A DNA stretch of 64,000 nucleotides from Luscinia megarhynchos (GCA_034336665.1 JAPFBE010000003.1:13928360-13992359); one strand, 5' to 3'. Shown: positions 34,101 through 49,035, counted from the stretch's first letter. Translations and numbers: made by a program. Notes: generated by a model from the letters alone, not told the origin.

Positions 34101-37100
34101 CTCCACTTGTGATCAGAATGACTTGCAATGAGCATATTTAGAGAAACAAAACTTGAGCTAGAGTAGGAATTACTGCAGCTAGAGAGAAAAGCATCTTGTA
34201 TGGAGGTTGGACATTGCTTGGATGCCAGTCTGAAGAAATGACCTTAACTTGTGCTTATAACACGAATTTTTGGGATCACCTTAGATAATGAAACTATGTC
34301 TCTATTCTCATCTGCTAATGGGAATAAACATTACCTTGTTCTCCTGCTGTTTTTTCTAATCAGATGATAAGTTCTGGGAACAAGACTGTTACTTAAAATA
34401 ATAAGTGTGTTCAGAACCCAGTTTTTAGGTGGAACCACTAAGCCTTGGGGGCCACAGTCAAAAAGAGATTTAAATGCCCTTGCCCACTTATTTCTATGGG
34501 AAGTACATTTGTGGGTCTTTGTTGTAGACAATGCAGATACACAGTAAATGTCAGAAAAAAACCTTGCTAGACTATTTAAAAGATTATGTTGGAAAGAAAA
34601 AAAAAGGACAGCAAAAAGAAAGACAGCCAAAAAAACCCCTGAAAGAATGAAGTTTAAAATAAAGTTTAAAAATTTACAATTATGTTTAAAAATTAAGTTA
34701 AAAAATTTACAATATGTAAAGTTTAAAGTTTTATATGTTAAAATCAAGCAGACTAGGTAGTAATTTACAAAAATTGCAATGCACTTCTTTGAAACTGCAC
34801 TGAAGGCCAAGAACCTAGTAGAACTAGGTTTCATTTCTTTCCTTCTTTGTTTTGTGATGAAGAGCACTACATCTATGTTATTTTAGGATAAGAAGATCCA
34901 GACCATGGAATATAAGAGTAGCATTAGTATGAGGAGAATTTTTGCTGCTGCTGATCTAGTTTTGGGGTGAAAACTAAGTCCAGATCTTAATCATGTGCAG
35001 TGATTAAGATTTTGCTAACAAGTGGATTGATTATATAGAGAATCTCAAGTTTGAACATGACAGTGAAGGTGCAGAAGTTACTGGAGAATGAAGACTTTTT
35101 CTTTTAAAGGTCTCTGTCATTGATGTGACTGAATCAGCAAATCTGTTCAGATAAAGCAAAATTCTTCATAGCCAGAAGGGATTGGACTGGACTTCCCCCT
35201 CTGAATGGGGAAACAGGGGAGAGCAAATGTAATGGCAACATATTGCCAAACTGCTGCCCTCGTGTCCTGCTGAGCTGGAGGAATGGCTCAGAGCTATGAG
35301 AGTACCTATCTCTCATGTCTTCCTTCCACTCCAGCTCTCCCTTGCCTCTAAATGAATTTTGTGGAGGAGCAAACAGAGGCACAGAGGCACAGAGTCCCAG
35401 AGTGTGGCCCTTGTCTCCCTCACAGTAAAACTCAGTCCATGACCAGAGAGGAAGGAGGGAACTGTTCCATGCCTGTGGATATAGACTCCAATGAGTATAG
35501 ACTAACATGTGAGGCCTTCTGAATGTGAGGACAATCATGCTATTGCTCTGGGGTTTGGTCCTTAGAGCTCTGGGGAGGACAGGGAGACTTGTGAAGTCAG
35601 CTGCTGCAGGACTTTGTGTGTGATACAGTGAGAGAATTGAAACTAGAAACCTCAGGAGAGATGCACAGTTATTTGCTGTCAGACAAGATACTGCAAATTG
35701 ATTTGTGGATCTGTTTGTTTGATTCTCTCTAGCTTGTTTTCACTTGATGCCACTGACCTCACCTTTTTGTTCAAGGGTGGGAATTTAAAAGGGTGTCCTG
35801 ATGGTGAGAAGACATTAATGCTCTTCTGGGCAACTAGCAATATAAGTCTTCCTGTCTTCCATGAGAATTTTTATCTCTATTTGAATCCTAAAAGCCCCTT
35901 CTCCACCCATCTCTGCAAGGTTAGATCTGAGTTTTGTTTGAATACATCTCCAAACCTGTGTAAAACCACACAAAGAAACTGCTATGCTGTAGTAATATTG
36001 GGAACAAAAGCCATTCTCTCATTTCATTTAACACTGTGGATCAGCAAAGCGGGAATTAAAGGTATTCTGATTGCTATTTGATTTTGTATCTCCCAAGAAA
36101 ATTAATTAAATTAGAGTTTTATTTAATAAATCTTAATGAAAAAAACCCCAAACCCAAGGGATTTTTTGGATTGTTTAACCATCCAAGTCTGGAAATCCTA
36201 GTGAATCACCTCTGAAGTCAAAAGGAGGTGTTGCAGAAGCAGACTTTATGCAGCATGGGAGAAGGGCAGTTCTTCATTTTTTTGGATGATAATGCAGCAC
36301 TGAAAGATTGCATTATGCTGAAAATGCAAGCAGTGGAAATACTTTTCAGTATTTCCATCTCTTGCAGTGAGGACAGTAGTTACCTATTTAGGTCTCTTTC
36401 TGAGCTGTCTGGTAATGACTGCTCTATTGTACTGCTGTGGTTCAACAAAGCTGTGACTGGATGCACAGTCCCTTGCTTAGTTATGTTCATGCAGCACATC
36501 ATGGCTGTGATGGCAGCACATGGAAATCTGACACTGCTGAACCATCTTTATTTCAAAATGCATAGAAGAAAATGTCACATTTGCAGATAAAGAGTGAATA
36601 GTCCTATCTCTGCAGGCAGAACTGATTTTCTCCCTCCACATAAATATCAAGATTCCTTGGGAAAGTGCCTTTTATTGATGGATCCAAAAATAGCCTCCTT
36701 AAACCTTTCAGTCAGACTTAAATCTTTCATTCAGAATGGTCTGATGTCAGATCTACAAAAGTTGTGTTGCCTAAATTATAAGCTTGATTTACTTTTTGGA
36801 TGTATGAATTCAAATGTGTTCTTTGCAAATCCCAGCAATTTTGGTGTAATCAGAAGAGATTACTTGCAATTTCATTGTCAGTGAAAAGAACATCCACAAG
36901 GCTGTGAAGCACAGGCAAGACAGAATTCTGTTCTGTAGGAATAATAGCCCACTGTCTGAAATAGATGTAAGATTTCTGTGATATATGGGGCTGTCCAGTG
37001 CTGCCTCAGGTAACATCAGTTTTATGCATGTAACCAAGGTTCCACATCTTCTTTGCTCTGCTTCTTTCTGTTTGTGATTTTTCCTCCATTAATTAATCTC

Positions 37101-40100
37101 TTTCTGGTTATGTTTTTGACTTTGTTGGAAATTCAGTCAAGCAATCAGTTCAGATCCTGTTCTTCTGGGAGTTTCTATAAAAAAATAAATACAGTAGCAA
37201 TGAAATATGATTAAATATTAAAATACTTTATTTTAATGATGCACTTTTATAAACTTGTTTTGCAGTTACTGCATTTTGCAGTAATTCCTATATTTTTTTT
37301 CTATCTCAGTGTAACAGAGCCTAAAGTACTAAAGGAGGGTGAGAGCAGATTTTTCACACAAAATATTGTTGCGACCTATAAAATGTAGGTTTGGTTCTTC
37401 TGATTTATTTGAGCATTCTGCATTATTTTCTTGCACATGAACCTTAGTGATTGTTCACCTTTTTATGTGTGTGTAATGGCATGTGCAAAAATGGCTGAAA
37501 GCAATGCTGGTAATAGGAATTCCAAAGGGATGGTGCTGGAGTTTTTTTACACATTTCTTTGGTGATAGAAGGATAGAGGAGTCTGGTTTTGTTTGATTCT
37601 TTCTCGATGCAAATGAGCTACTAGTTAAAGAATGCAAGATAAAATGACTTCATCTTACCTACAACTCAGGTGTCCCAGTCTCCAGAAATCTTCCTAGATG
37701 AATGTGGTAGGGCAGCTGTTTCTGGTAATGACTTCAGAGCAGATGCTGTTGGATTCCTTTAGAGCAGTTATACCCTTGATCTGGGATTATATCCTGGATC
37801 TGGGATTGTGCCTCACTGGATCCCCCCACAGGGTGAATGCCATATCAATACCAGTTCAGTGCTTTACTGCATTTCTGGGTGCAGGTGTGCTTTCAGTGCT
37901 GTTTGATCCCCACAAATAAAGCTTGAACTTTCCTGTGTCTGTTCGTAGAAGTATGCACTTGTATGAAATACTGCAGTGGTTATAAATGTGTGGGGAAACT
38001 GACATTACTGTCCTTGGAAATACGAATTAATCCATTTTCTAAAAGTTTCATACTGTCATATATGTGTATATTTTGCAAGTCATTTTGGAGCAAATTCCCA
38101 AATGGATACCACACAAAGTAAAATCTATTTGAAAAGAATCCACTTGATTGTTCTTACTGAAGAAATCATTGCAGTAGTTATAAGTCCCTTACTTTCCTTT
38201 AAATGTTTGAAAGATACTATCAACTGAACTCTAATAGTTTTATCTTTATTAAATTTTGTAACAATATGCAAAAAATGGAGTAATTCAAACAATTTCCAAT
38301 GAGTCTGTAGTTTATGATAAAATCTATAATAATGTAATTTGAGTTTCACCCATCTTCTAAATGCTGTGAGCAAATTCTTTCCCATATTAAAAAACCTGCT
38401 GTCAAGATTGAAGAGGCTGCTGCAAAGAATTGTATAAGTGCTTAGGACTGTGAGGATATGAGTTATGAAGACAGATTAGACAGACCTAGCTACAGGCTGT
38501 AGTATATTAGACAGCATAGATAAATTGAGGCTAAGAGGGCATCTCACAGTGGGATGAAATACACTGAAGGAATGCTATAGATTGATACCTCTCCATGGTT
38601 TAAGACTAGTTGCTTCAAAAATGTGAGGTCACATACCATGAAGTTGACAAGTAGACTTGGAAACAGAGACAAATGTAGACAAAGGATTGAAGTGAAGCAT
38701 TTGAGTTCATGTAAGGGAATACTGCAGCAAACTGTATGCATTAGCAATAAATAGAAATTATTTCAAGAGGAAATTGGATTAAGCAACCTTAACAAGAGAA
38801 GTAACATGGTTTCAGGTGAAGAAGAATGCAAGCACTGGGATAAAACAACCAAGGTATAAACAGAACCTCTTCTGAAGAAAATACATTTTTTCCCCTACTA
38901 ATTAAGAGATCTAGCGTCCACCTTGGTTTGCTGACCTTGTACAGTTTCTGCTCATGCTTCAATGAATTTGGATGTCCTTCTGCTGTTAAAGCTTAGGGCT
39001 CCCCCCAGGTATGTAAAGTAACTCAGAAAGATTGTGGGTTGCAAAAGGTTTTGATGTAATTTTATTTTTAATTTGCTGCTATGTAGTAGTAGCACGTACA
39101 CATATCTTAGACCCAAATGAAATTGCACCCTTTTGTCTATTTACTAAAGTTAGCTCACATGCCTGGAAGTAGAAGGCTTTGTGTCTCCCATTTGGTGCTT
39201 TATAGAATTTCAAACTATAGTTATTTGTAGAAAAAGCTGCTTCTATTGTATCATAGTAGTGATTTTTTTCTGCATCTCACTAACTTTGTAAAACAAGCAC
39301 TGAATTTTAAGTTCTGCTGTACTGACCTCTGTGTGGTTTAAAAAAGTTCATCTTATCAGTTGTACTCATGGTGCAGAAATAAAAACCAGCTGTTTCTTGA
39401 TAATAGTGTGCAATTTGCTTTCCTTGGAGGTGTCCAGCTGTAGGACTGGCTTTTGCTGCGTGTTGTGACCTCAGCCTGCCTTAGCAGGATCAGACGTGCC
39501 TGTGGGTGCTGTGACAGGAGGGAGCTGGAGGTGACAGCAGGAGGTGCTCTCTGGCTCCTCCACCCCCAGTGTGGTGCTACACTGCCTTGCCCAGCACCTG
39601 GATGCCCACCCAGCCACTCCATCCCTCCCCTGCTCGACAGGACAGGGGTAGGAAATCAGATGAAAGAGCTTCCGAGTGGAAATAAAGACAGGAGGATTTC
39701 TCCAGTTATCATCACAACCAAAACTGACTCGACTGCAGGGAAATTAATTTGATTTATTGACAATTTAAAGCAGATTTGGGTAATGAAAAGCAAATAAAAA
39801 ATTAAAACACTTGCCCTCTCCCCGGCCTTTTCCAGGCTCAAATTTAGTCCTTCATTCCTGTCTGGAAGCTGCTATGCCTGGCATGGGAAAGGCCTGGATG
39901 CTCCTCAAAAATATCATCCCTGACAGTACCTGGCCACCTGCACTCCACACCCTGAGATGTATTAGTCTTTTATATTTTTTATATAACTTATATATTCTTT
40001 TATATTAGATATATTAGTCTTTTTTTAAAGGAAGCTTAAAACAATTTACCTTATTCTTTTCTGCAGACTATTTAAGGAGAAATTCCTTTATTTTCTTTAG

Positions 40101-43100
40101 AATCAACAATAGTTGAAATCTGGAAATAAATTAGCCCAAAAGAAAATACTTTTCTCTGTCAAAACATTTTTTTAAAATGAAATTATTCTTAAAGAGTTTA
40201 GTTAAGTCATTAACATTAAGGAAAAGATTGCTATCACTTATTTCATTGGGGAGTGACCCTGGCTGATCTGACTTTTTTTTTAAAAGAAATTAATTGCTTA
40301 AGCACTGTCAGATATCTAATTAAGTTCCCTACTAATATGAGTATTCTATCCTCTGATTCCTTACATTAGTAAATAGTTCTCAGACGGTAATTGTTTCCAC
40401 CTGGCATATAAAAAAATTTCCCCTGTTTTTTAAAGGAATGGTAGAAGCAATTTGCCATCTTACATTGCCTTCTTGCACTTGGATTTTAGAAAAATCTATT
40501 TAAGAAACTTTAATAAAACCATAGCAAGTCACACTGCCCTCAAGTTTGTGTGAATAATATGATCACACTGGAGAATAATCCTGCTGACAATTTGCCTATT
40601 ACAAATTTTACAGCTGGCCCAAAACCATGCCTAGAAGGGAATCTATAGGTTTCCCTCTTTCAAGAATACAAGCCTAAGAACAGAGTAAAAACAAACTAGA
40701 AGTTTTCATATTGAACTTGTAAAGCCAAAGTTTGTGACTGATCATATAACACAATTTTTTTACCCTTGGCATGTTCTGTTAAGAGGCTGTACCTGCTTTT
40801 TTCCCAGAAAGAAGCATTTCATTTCTTTTCTCTCAGCTAAGCCTGGAGTGCAAAGCACAGCAGCTGTGGTCCAAAGATAGTAGACTTACAGATGTGTGTT
40901 TTGCAAATGTGGAAAATGAAGTTCAGCCAGAGATGTTTCCATTACCTCAGAACTTGCTACTCAAGAAACAGGAAGAACCTCCAAGTTTCTTTCTTCTGTT
41001 TTTTTCTGTCTTCCCTTCTTTTTTATTTTTTCCTTTTAAAACTATGGTATGTAAATATTAAACCAAATATAAAAGTTCCCTCCACATGTGCATTTCAGGC
41101 ATTCTCCTGATGTAAGACCCTCTAATATAAAAATCAATTTCTTTGTTTATCTCTTGGCAGATTATTAATATTAACATTAACACTTATATTTTCACTTGCA
41201 TTTTCAACGCCTTCATCTCAATGGACAACCAAATCTTCAGAGTAGTCTTTATCCTCCCACCAATCTGAATGAAGCAATCTTTGTGTCAAAACATTAATGG
41301 TTTTTCCTGTTTTCTTCAGGTGTATTCTCACCTTATTTGTATATAGCATGTAATTTAAAAACATATGTAAGGAACATGGAGCTAGAAACAAAATCTTAGA
41401 GCATTTGGGCAAATATGGATTTGAGAGATACTAGAAGTTTGTTTAGGAAAAATACTGCCAAGACAGCTTTGCAAATTTGTTTTGTGTGACTGTGACAAAT
41501 TATAGTCTTTTTGCTGTAATGCAATATGGAAATTGGCAACTGCGTCAACATAGTATCTAGAAAAATTTACATACCACTTCATCCTCACATGGCCACTGTC
41601 TGTTTCTCAGATTGGCTGATATTTAGAGTTTTATGTGACTCAAACACGTAGGTTATACATGAAGTAAAATTTTCAAATTGTTATTTGTCAAACGTGTACA
41701 TTTAGTATAAAAGTCAGAAGTCAAAATTTTCCAGCTTGGCTGCCTAACAACGTGCCCTGCTTTTCAAAACTATCTAATTTCAGCTGAGTTTTTAATTGTT
41801 TGTCCTGAGACTGAAGCATTGGGATTTCATTTCAGTGCTGCCTTTACACTGTGGTGCTTCTCAAGTAAATATACTTTGTGTGAGGGGGGAGAAGAAGAGG
41901 TCTTGTAACCCCCTGGGTGGCATTGTCTCCTAAGGGCAGAGACCAAAATCACTGAAAGAGAGCCCCCAGCCTCATCCTTGGGAACCACTAATGTGAGAGA
42001 GGATCTGTGTGGCTGTGTTAACTCAGAAAAATCCTCCTGCTCCCTATCTGGGATGAGAAGGCTCCTTCCATTCTGGGAAACATCAGCTTTCCCCATACCT
42101 GGCATTTATTCACACTCAAGCAAATCCTCCCCCCTCTGGGCTCTTTGCAAGACTGCCATGAGACGAGTCACTGCAGACCTCACACATAGGAGTGACAGTG
42201 AGTGAGTCTTGCCTCTGGCTTGACTTGCATTTTGGGGTGCTTGGGGCCCGAGAAGAGAGCTTGTGAGGATGGAGCCCAAGCTTGGGGTACATCTTCAATG
42301 GAGTAATCTGTGGAATTAAGTCAAGCCTCTACATGAAAATCAACGATTTTTTCCCAAAGTGAGAAGCTTAGGCAGAATACATCCAGCTGTGGCTGGGAAT
42401 GCTGCTCAGCACCTCAAAGTATAGCTCTTCTGTACAACAGGTTCCATGCTGCATGTGTTGTTTCATCCTCTATGAATTTTGCAGTTGCATGCCTATTAAA
42501 GCTCTTCTTGTTTCCTCTTCTGTAATTCAGACTTCATTTTTTTCCAGTTAGGAGGCCAAGTCTCCTTTAAATCAGAATAACATGTCAATATGGAAAAAAA
42601 CTCCATTTGTTTTGAAAATGAGTGTGATTTTGATTGTTCTCTGGTAAAATGCTGTAGTTAAAAAAAAGCACAAACAACAACAAATCAAACAGCAAAGCAC
42701 CTACGTGATAATGTCCTTTCCCTAGCCCAAAGAGCCCCTGGCTGGAAGGCAGAATTTAGGTTCTTGGTTTATAAATTGCTAGAGCTAAGACAATAATACA
42801 TCATTTTCTGCTATCACATAGCAGAGACAAATCAGATAATGCAGATAAAATCTCCTTTCTGCAGCTTAAAGTGAATGAAAAGCAGAGATAAATTGCCATC
42901 CCCAAATCAGTGGCAAAAGAAACAAGAGAGGAACCTCCTACTAAGATGAATATAATTGTGTCTTGATTTCTAAGACTCGTAGATTTGTAATTCCTGGAAA
43001 AATTAAACAAGTCTCACCTCAAGCTATTTTTGGTGTGTACAGGTATATTTTGGTTGTGGTAGGAACTGTTGATATGTCAAAGGTAGTTTTTGATGGCAAG

Positions 43101-46100
43101 ATATTAAAGCAGAACACCAAATTGTGTATATTATCACACTTGATGATGAGCAGCTGTAAGCCCAAACTAACATAAATTAAATGTGTATCACATTTTTCTG
43201 CACCCTGGGGAAGTGCAGAACAGTCATGCAGTGATTACACTTCCACCAGCATGCCATTAACAACTCCAGATGGCAGCACTTTAGCTGCAAACATCTCCAG
43301 GTGTAATGGAAAGGCTAAAAATAACTAAACAGCAAGGCATGACCTAGTGACAGCCTAATTTGCAAAAGGAATGAAGAGACAACAGAACTGCTTAACTGAA
43401 GGTATCTGAAAGAAATGGCTTAAGCCATGAACAGATTAATATAAATATAAAATTTTCTTAAGGAAAGACATATGCACAAGCTGTCTTTTCTTTCTGCATA
43501 ACTCATCATGAAGATGAAAAGTGTGTATTCATTCAAGTGCAATGGAAGAAAAACACTAAATTCTACTCAAAAAGAGATGAACCTTCTTCATCTAAGGCTT
43601 ACTGTCATCCTGATAGGAAGGCAGAGGAATCTGTATTTGCCTTTCAGCAGATTTGTTCTCTGGTTGGTTGCTTGGTAAGTTTATTTGTTTTAAGACAAGA
43701 TACTGGAATTTAAATATATGCCTTAGGAAGCAGTGATATTTTCATTTTTTGCTTATTGCCCACAAAGTGCCCTGGGACATCTTAAATAATTACCATGCAT
43801 TTAAGACTGAATTTTATAGGATAATTTTATTTGCTCTGTCACTTATGTGCTAACAATCCTTGTATCTATGGGCATGAAGTGGATGTACTGCTGCTGACTT
43901 CAAATAGAGGTAGTGGTTTCTGTCAAATACATTTTACATAATTTTCAAAAAAATTACTGAACCTAGAACAGAGTTGAGGGTGCTACCAGGGCAAAAGTGT
44001 GACAGATGCAAATCTCATTTTGTGAAGGACTGTTATTACTCATATAAATGAATCAGTTGTCCTTTGCCAGCAGATGTGGTTGTACAGTGAAGAGCTCCTT
44101 CTGAGGAAAAAACAGTATCCTCAAGACAAGCCCATTTTATTTCATAGTCTGTAAGTTTGCAATCTATTTTAGCACTAACATAACCTTACAGACTTAGCTG
44201 GACATAATTTTTTCTGCAGCTGATAAAACTGGGGTGTCTTTAAATTGTCAGTGGTGCTTTTATTAGTGCTCAGAACTGTTCACAGTCTGCAGGGATCATA
44301 CACAATATAACGGAAACAGTCTTGAGCATCTCTGGAAACAAACACAGAGAAAGGTTTCTGTGGTTGTTGGAACACTGAGGGGGATCAGACAGTCTGGTTT
44401 CACAGTCTGAAGGTGCAGCCAGTTCCTGAGCTGTCTCCTCCATTGCCCCCATGTGCTGAGCTGTGCTGCAGTCCCATCTCTTGTTTTACGTCCTGCTGTT
44501 GCCAACATCCCTCCCTCTAGCACATGTCCCAAAAGGTGGCTCTTCCTCCTTCCCTCTCTCAGGATCAGAGATAAAAGCCATCTTTTGCCTCCCCAACCTG
44601 AAGGGATTGGTTCCTGCAGCAGCTTGCCCAACCATCTTCTGGCCCACACTAGATGAGAGCAAGGACAGCACGCTCACACTGGAATTACCAACGTGTCTCA
44701 TGGTCAACATGCCTATGTTGGTGGTGAGGAGGAGGAGAAACTTGTGTCTGTCAATAACCTGAGATAAGATTAACTTTTTGAGACAATGGGGAACAATCAT
44801 TTTATAACACATGAAAGATGAGGCTAGCAGCTCTTCCTTATCTGTGCCTTGATTGTGGCTTTCAAAATAGTCAGGCAAAAGAGATATTGTTCATGTTACC
44901 ACCATTCTAAAAATTAAAAAAAGGCTCACTAAAAATATGATTTGCTGTCCTGAACAGTGGCAAAGCAGGAAAGTGACTTCTGATGATAAAAAACATTTTT
45001 TTATAAAAAATCCAAACTTGCAGGACCTGTACATCCCCTGCCTTAGGCACAAGAATGCCATTCATTTATGTCTGAGCTAAAAAATCACAAAAACCTTGCT
45101 AAATTAAGTAGAGTTTCAGGCTTATGAAGTTTATGGTTCAGACTCAAGAGATAAATCAGGCAAACATCAACACTTCATCTGCTTATCCAAATTAACCCTC
45201 ATAACTTCTGAAATTTGTTCATGGCTCATTTTCCCAGTGCAGGAAGAGAAGTTAATGAGACACTTCCTTATATTAATCTCACTTCCAGTTTGACATATGT
45301 GGATAGCTAATACAATTTTAAAGATGCAATAGTTCAAGCACACTGTTGTGATAGGCAAATATTTATACATAATCATACTGTTGTATTAAGGAGTTTATTA
45401 TTCAAATATGTTCTGCCTTTTCAGCTATCCAAAAGCAAAATCAAATGTGATGGCTTTCAAAAGATCTTTCTCTGAATTAATGTGCTGGTACTAAAAAAAT
45501 TGTTGTTTGGCATTTATTTGTTGTAAAGAACTTGTGTATTTACTGGATATTGAATGCCTTCATCTCTGCAGAGGCATTTCTATTTGTAGTTCCATCCATG
45601 CCTGCCTTCCCTGTCATAGCCATAAGCCTAAGTAGAGAAAGATGTTTATCATTTTCCATTTAGAAATTAGTATTCTGGTCCCTCTGCAGTGCATATAGAA
45701 TGCTCGTTATGCTGGAGTTTCACTGAAGTAGAAGTGATTGTACCAAGGGAAAAATTTCTCTCAATCAGGTTTGAAGTGCATGCTTGAGGGATGGGGGCAT
45801 CATCTTCCTTTCTTGCACACTGTCACTCTTCTTATATCAACACCAATTACAAGGTAAGGTTCAAAGCTTGCCTGTGAGTTTGTTCATATCAAGCCTGCTG
45901 AGAACAACCTGTCCCTTCCTCTCAGCAGACTCTCTTCTTACATTAGAATTCCCTTTCCTTTTTGTATCTATATAAAATATACAGAAACTGTCTCTTTCAG
46001 CCAAGGACTTTGAAAAGCCATGAGCTCTGGTTAGTTCTTAATATTTTTAGTATTCTTCTGAAAATATTCTTCTCTGTCTTTTTGATTAGACTGTAGACTT

Positions 46101-47767
46101 TTTGGAGTTTGTGTTCTACTATGCAAAATTTTAAAATGGGGAACATTGGCTTTTACTTAACGTGCATAAAAGTTGGGGGAAAAGTTCTTGCATGCAGTAA
46201 CCTATTTCTCTTTAGGAAAAGTAGGAGCAGATTAAAAATTTGCTCTGAGTATTTGGGGGAAAACTAAGGTTGCTAGAACTGTTTTAGCCTCTAACCTGTT
46301 TTCTGATAGAAGTGTTCGGGGGGTGCCTGCATTTGGGGCCTCTTTGATTCAGGTAATTTTAAGCTGAAAATGATAATGTGCAAAAGGTTACACTGGGGAA
46401 AACTAAGGCAGATTGTCAATGCAGGCTTTTGTTTTGTGGCTGAATGATGATCTTATTTCTGCGGGAAGCAATATAAGTTTGTTGCAGCACAAGCAGTCTC
46501 AATCAGCAGATTTCTTTCTTGATATTCTCAGTTACTTCTTTGTGCTGTTTTGCCTTCAATTTATCATGTTAGGAAATTCCTAGTAACCTTCTGTGATAAA
46601 GGCAATCCCACATTAATTAACAGATGCCTAATTTTGTGCATAAACTCACACACCATTATGGAACTGTGCCTGGGACCTTCCCTAGGAACCTCAGGAGGAG
46701 ACAGGTCTGTGAAAACTGTCATGATGTGCTGCTGTTGTTCAGCAAAAGTATATAAAAATTTGGGTGCTTATCTGTGGAAAATTTTTTTATCTCTGTAAAA
46801 TTCACCCAGATCTTTAGCAATTGCAAAAGTTTCTTAAAATAGCCACTTGCTTCTTTTCTATTTCAGTGACTTTAATATAAAATGACTGTAACAAACCAAA
46901 CCAAATTGTAAAAGTGCTGTCCTCCACTTCTCATTTCTGCACTGTTATTGATCTACATTATTCTGTAGCTCTGGTGTCTGGCAGAACCACAAGGTGACAC
47001 ACCTATCTGACAAAATGTGCCCACAGCTTAACACTTCATTTATTTTAGGAAAAAATCCAATCCTGAGTGCTCTGAAATTCCATCAGGCTTAATAGAAAAA
47101 CATATTATTTAGTATAAATTGAGAGGAAGAGTGAATTGAAGGGAGCTCAACTGTTTTTAAAAGTTGTCTAGACTTCTTGAACTTTTAACGCCAGAATAAA
47201 AATTTTCTTGAACAATGGGAGAATATCTTCCCTCTTTGAGCTGCATGCAAGTGATCATACAGCACATAAGGAGACGCTGCATTCTTTACTTGACACCGTT
47301 ACTATATTAGATTTAACACTTGCAAACATAATTTCGAAAGAGATAAGGATAGAGGATATGTTCAAGACCAGTAGGAGTCCTGCTGAAAAATGAATCCAAA
47401 ATTAGCATTAAATTTTCTTGAGACATCAGTATTTCTTTGTTTTTCCTGTATATTTTCTGGTTACTCCTTCTATAAAAGTCCAAACTCAGTAGTTGATTCA
47501 GAATCTCTTCAGTTGCATAATTTTCTGTCTCATGGTGAAGCCAACCTGTTTCTCTTTGTATAACCACTGTTGTTGCATCACACTGCTTAGTAAGGTGGGC
47601 ATTTTAATAATCTATAGGAGAATATGAGTTTGGAGCCATTCCAATACCTCTCCTCTTCACCATTGAGTTAATAAGTAAACTTTGCAGTCATGAATAGAGC
47701 AACCCAGAGCCAGAACTGAATCTGTGCCAGGCAGCACTGCTGCTTTCAGGGACCCAGAACTGCTGGT
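31167..47767. other. unique non-coding stretch, no gene recognised
   Basis: More than 16 kb without a supported gene or recognisable mobile element. The longest frames are on the minus strand at 34331-34867 (178 codons, low complexity, over an A-rich tract) and 35134-35538 (134 codons, no recognisable domain). An imperfect AAGTTTAAA-type repeat occupies about 34650-34735. AT-rich, repeat-free parts at 40030-40570 and 43190-43470 have the look of conserved non-coding elements. Nothing here could be assigned a product. Confidence 0.45.
34650..34735. repeat. imperfect AAGTTTAAA/AATTTACAAT repeat
   Basis: Several AAGTTTAAA-like words alternate with two AAAATTTACAAT words over about 85 bases. It is a degenerate tandem array that also explains the long low-complexity open frame on the opposite strand. 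Confidence 0.6.
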
Positions 47768-47907
47768 GCTCAAGGCCAGGTTGTGTGGGGCTTTGAGAAA
47801 CCTCTTCTAGTGGTACATGTCCCTGGCCATGGTAGGGGAGTTGGACTATGGGATCTTCAAAGGTCCCTTCCAACCCAATCCAGCTGGTGAATCTTTGATT
47901 CTGTGAT
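47768..47907 (+). mobile_element. CR1-type LINE, short 3' end
   Basis: Sense-oriented CR1 tail. 'ctcaaggccaggttg' is followed by 'ggggctttgagaaacctc', 'gtccctggccatgg', 'ggtcccttccaaccca' and a degenerate 'tttgattctgtgatc' end. Only about 140 bp remain, with no coding part. The 5' edge is approximate. Confidence 0.85.
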
Positions 47908-48599
47908 CTTGGCTGGGGAGCAAGGAGGAAAAGCCCTGGCAGACTGGGCTTTGCTTATGTGCTGTCAGGGAAAGGCCATTCCTGGAGGTCTTGGAACTGC
48001 TGCTCTTAGGAGGATTTCCTCGGCCTTTCTGCCCACTCTTCCCCAGTAATACCTGCTTTCCTATGTGTATCTTCCTCAGACTCACCAGCCATCCTACAAG
48101 GCCATGTGTTTTGCTAGCTGAGCAATCTGGCCCCCTCAGATATGCTAGAGCAGGAGAAACACTGTTCTCATGCCTAGAGCTGGCTCTGTCATCAGTGCAG
48201 GAGTGAGGAAAGAAGGCTGTGCAAAACAGAAAGCATCAAACCCACGTTACTCAGTACCAGCAAATTCATCAGCAAATCTAATTTGAACACACTGCTTCCC
48301 ATCAGTCACCAAACACTTGGCTTAGGAGAGAGTATGCCTCACTATCTAATCCTTGGCCTAAAGCTATATAAATAATACCCTGTGCTGTCAGAGCCCTGAG
48401 AGCACCCCTAGTCTTGCCTGTGCCAACACAGCCCCCCCAGGGCTCCCCATCCCCTGCACAGGTCTCGCTCCTGTCCCCAGCACCGGGAGCTCTCCATGGT
48501 CCTGGCTGACTTGGAGCCCGTGGTGCTCTGACAGATGCCACTGACGCCGCTCTACCTCAGGTGAATATTGAGATACTGTGAGTTTTTTCACACGTTTCT
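47908..48599. other. gap between CR1 fragments, no gene recognised
   Basis: About 700 bp of mixed composition. A GC-richer patch near 48390-48550 has overlapping short open frames on the minus strand but no recognisable protein or splice structure. Confidence 0.45.
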
Positions 48600-49035
48600 T
48601 AGCAGAGTGGCAGAATTGTTAGGGTTGGCAGGGACCTCTGGAGATAATCCTCCACGAAGGCAGGGTCACCTGGAGCAGGTGACATAGGAGTGTGTTTAGG
48701 TGGGTTTTGAATATCTCCAGAGAGGGAGACTCCACAACCTCTTTGGGCAGCCTGTTCCAGTGTTCTGCCACCCTCCACTGGCAGAGTAAACAAGTTCTTC
48801 CTCATGTTGAGGTGGAACTTCCCTGAGTTTTAGTTTCTGGCCATTGCTCCTCATCCTGTTTCTGGGCACTACTGAAAAGAGTCTGACACCATTCTCTTGG
48901 CATCCACCTTTGAGATACTTATATGCATTAATGAGATCCCCTCTCAGCCTTCTTCAGAATAAACAAACCCAGCTCCCTCAGTCTCTCCTAGTAAAAGACA
49001 TGCTCCAGACCCCTAATCATCTTGGTAATTCTAGA
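48600..49035 (-). mobile_element. CR1-type LINE, 3' portion, antisense
   Basis: Antisense CR1 3' UTR. It reads 'agggttggcagggacctctgg', 'gggtcacctggagcagg' and 'gggttttgaatatctccag' (pieces), then 'gactccacaacctctttggg', 'gcctgttccagtg', 'gatcccctctcagcc', 'cccagctccctcag' and 'cccctaatcatcttgg'. The CR1 octamer tail itself is largely eroded at the 48600 end. The fragment belongs to a different CR1 subfamily from the one at 15057, judging by the 'cacctggagcagg' wording. Confidence 0.88.

Noticed and set aside
34331..34867. Longest open frame of the window, 178 codons, minus strand
   Set aside because: It overlies an A-rich imperfect repeat, giving long F/L/K-rich low-complexity runs. No domain or codon structure is recognisable and no splice or promoter context supports it.
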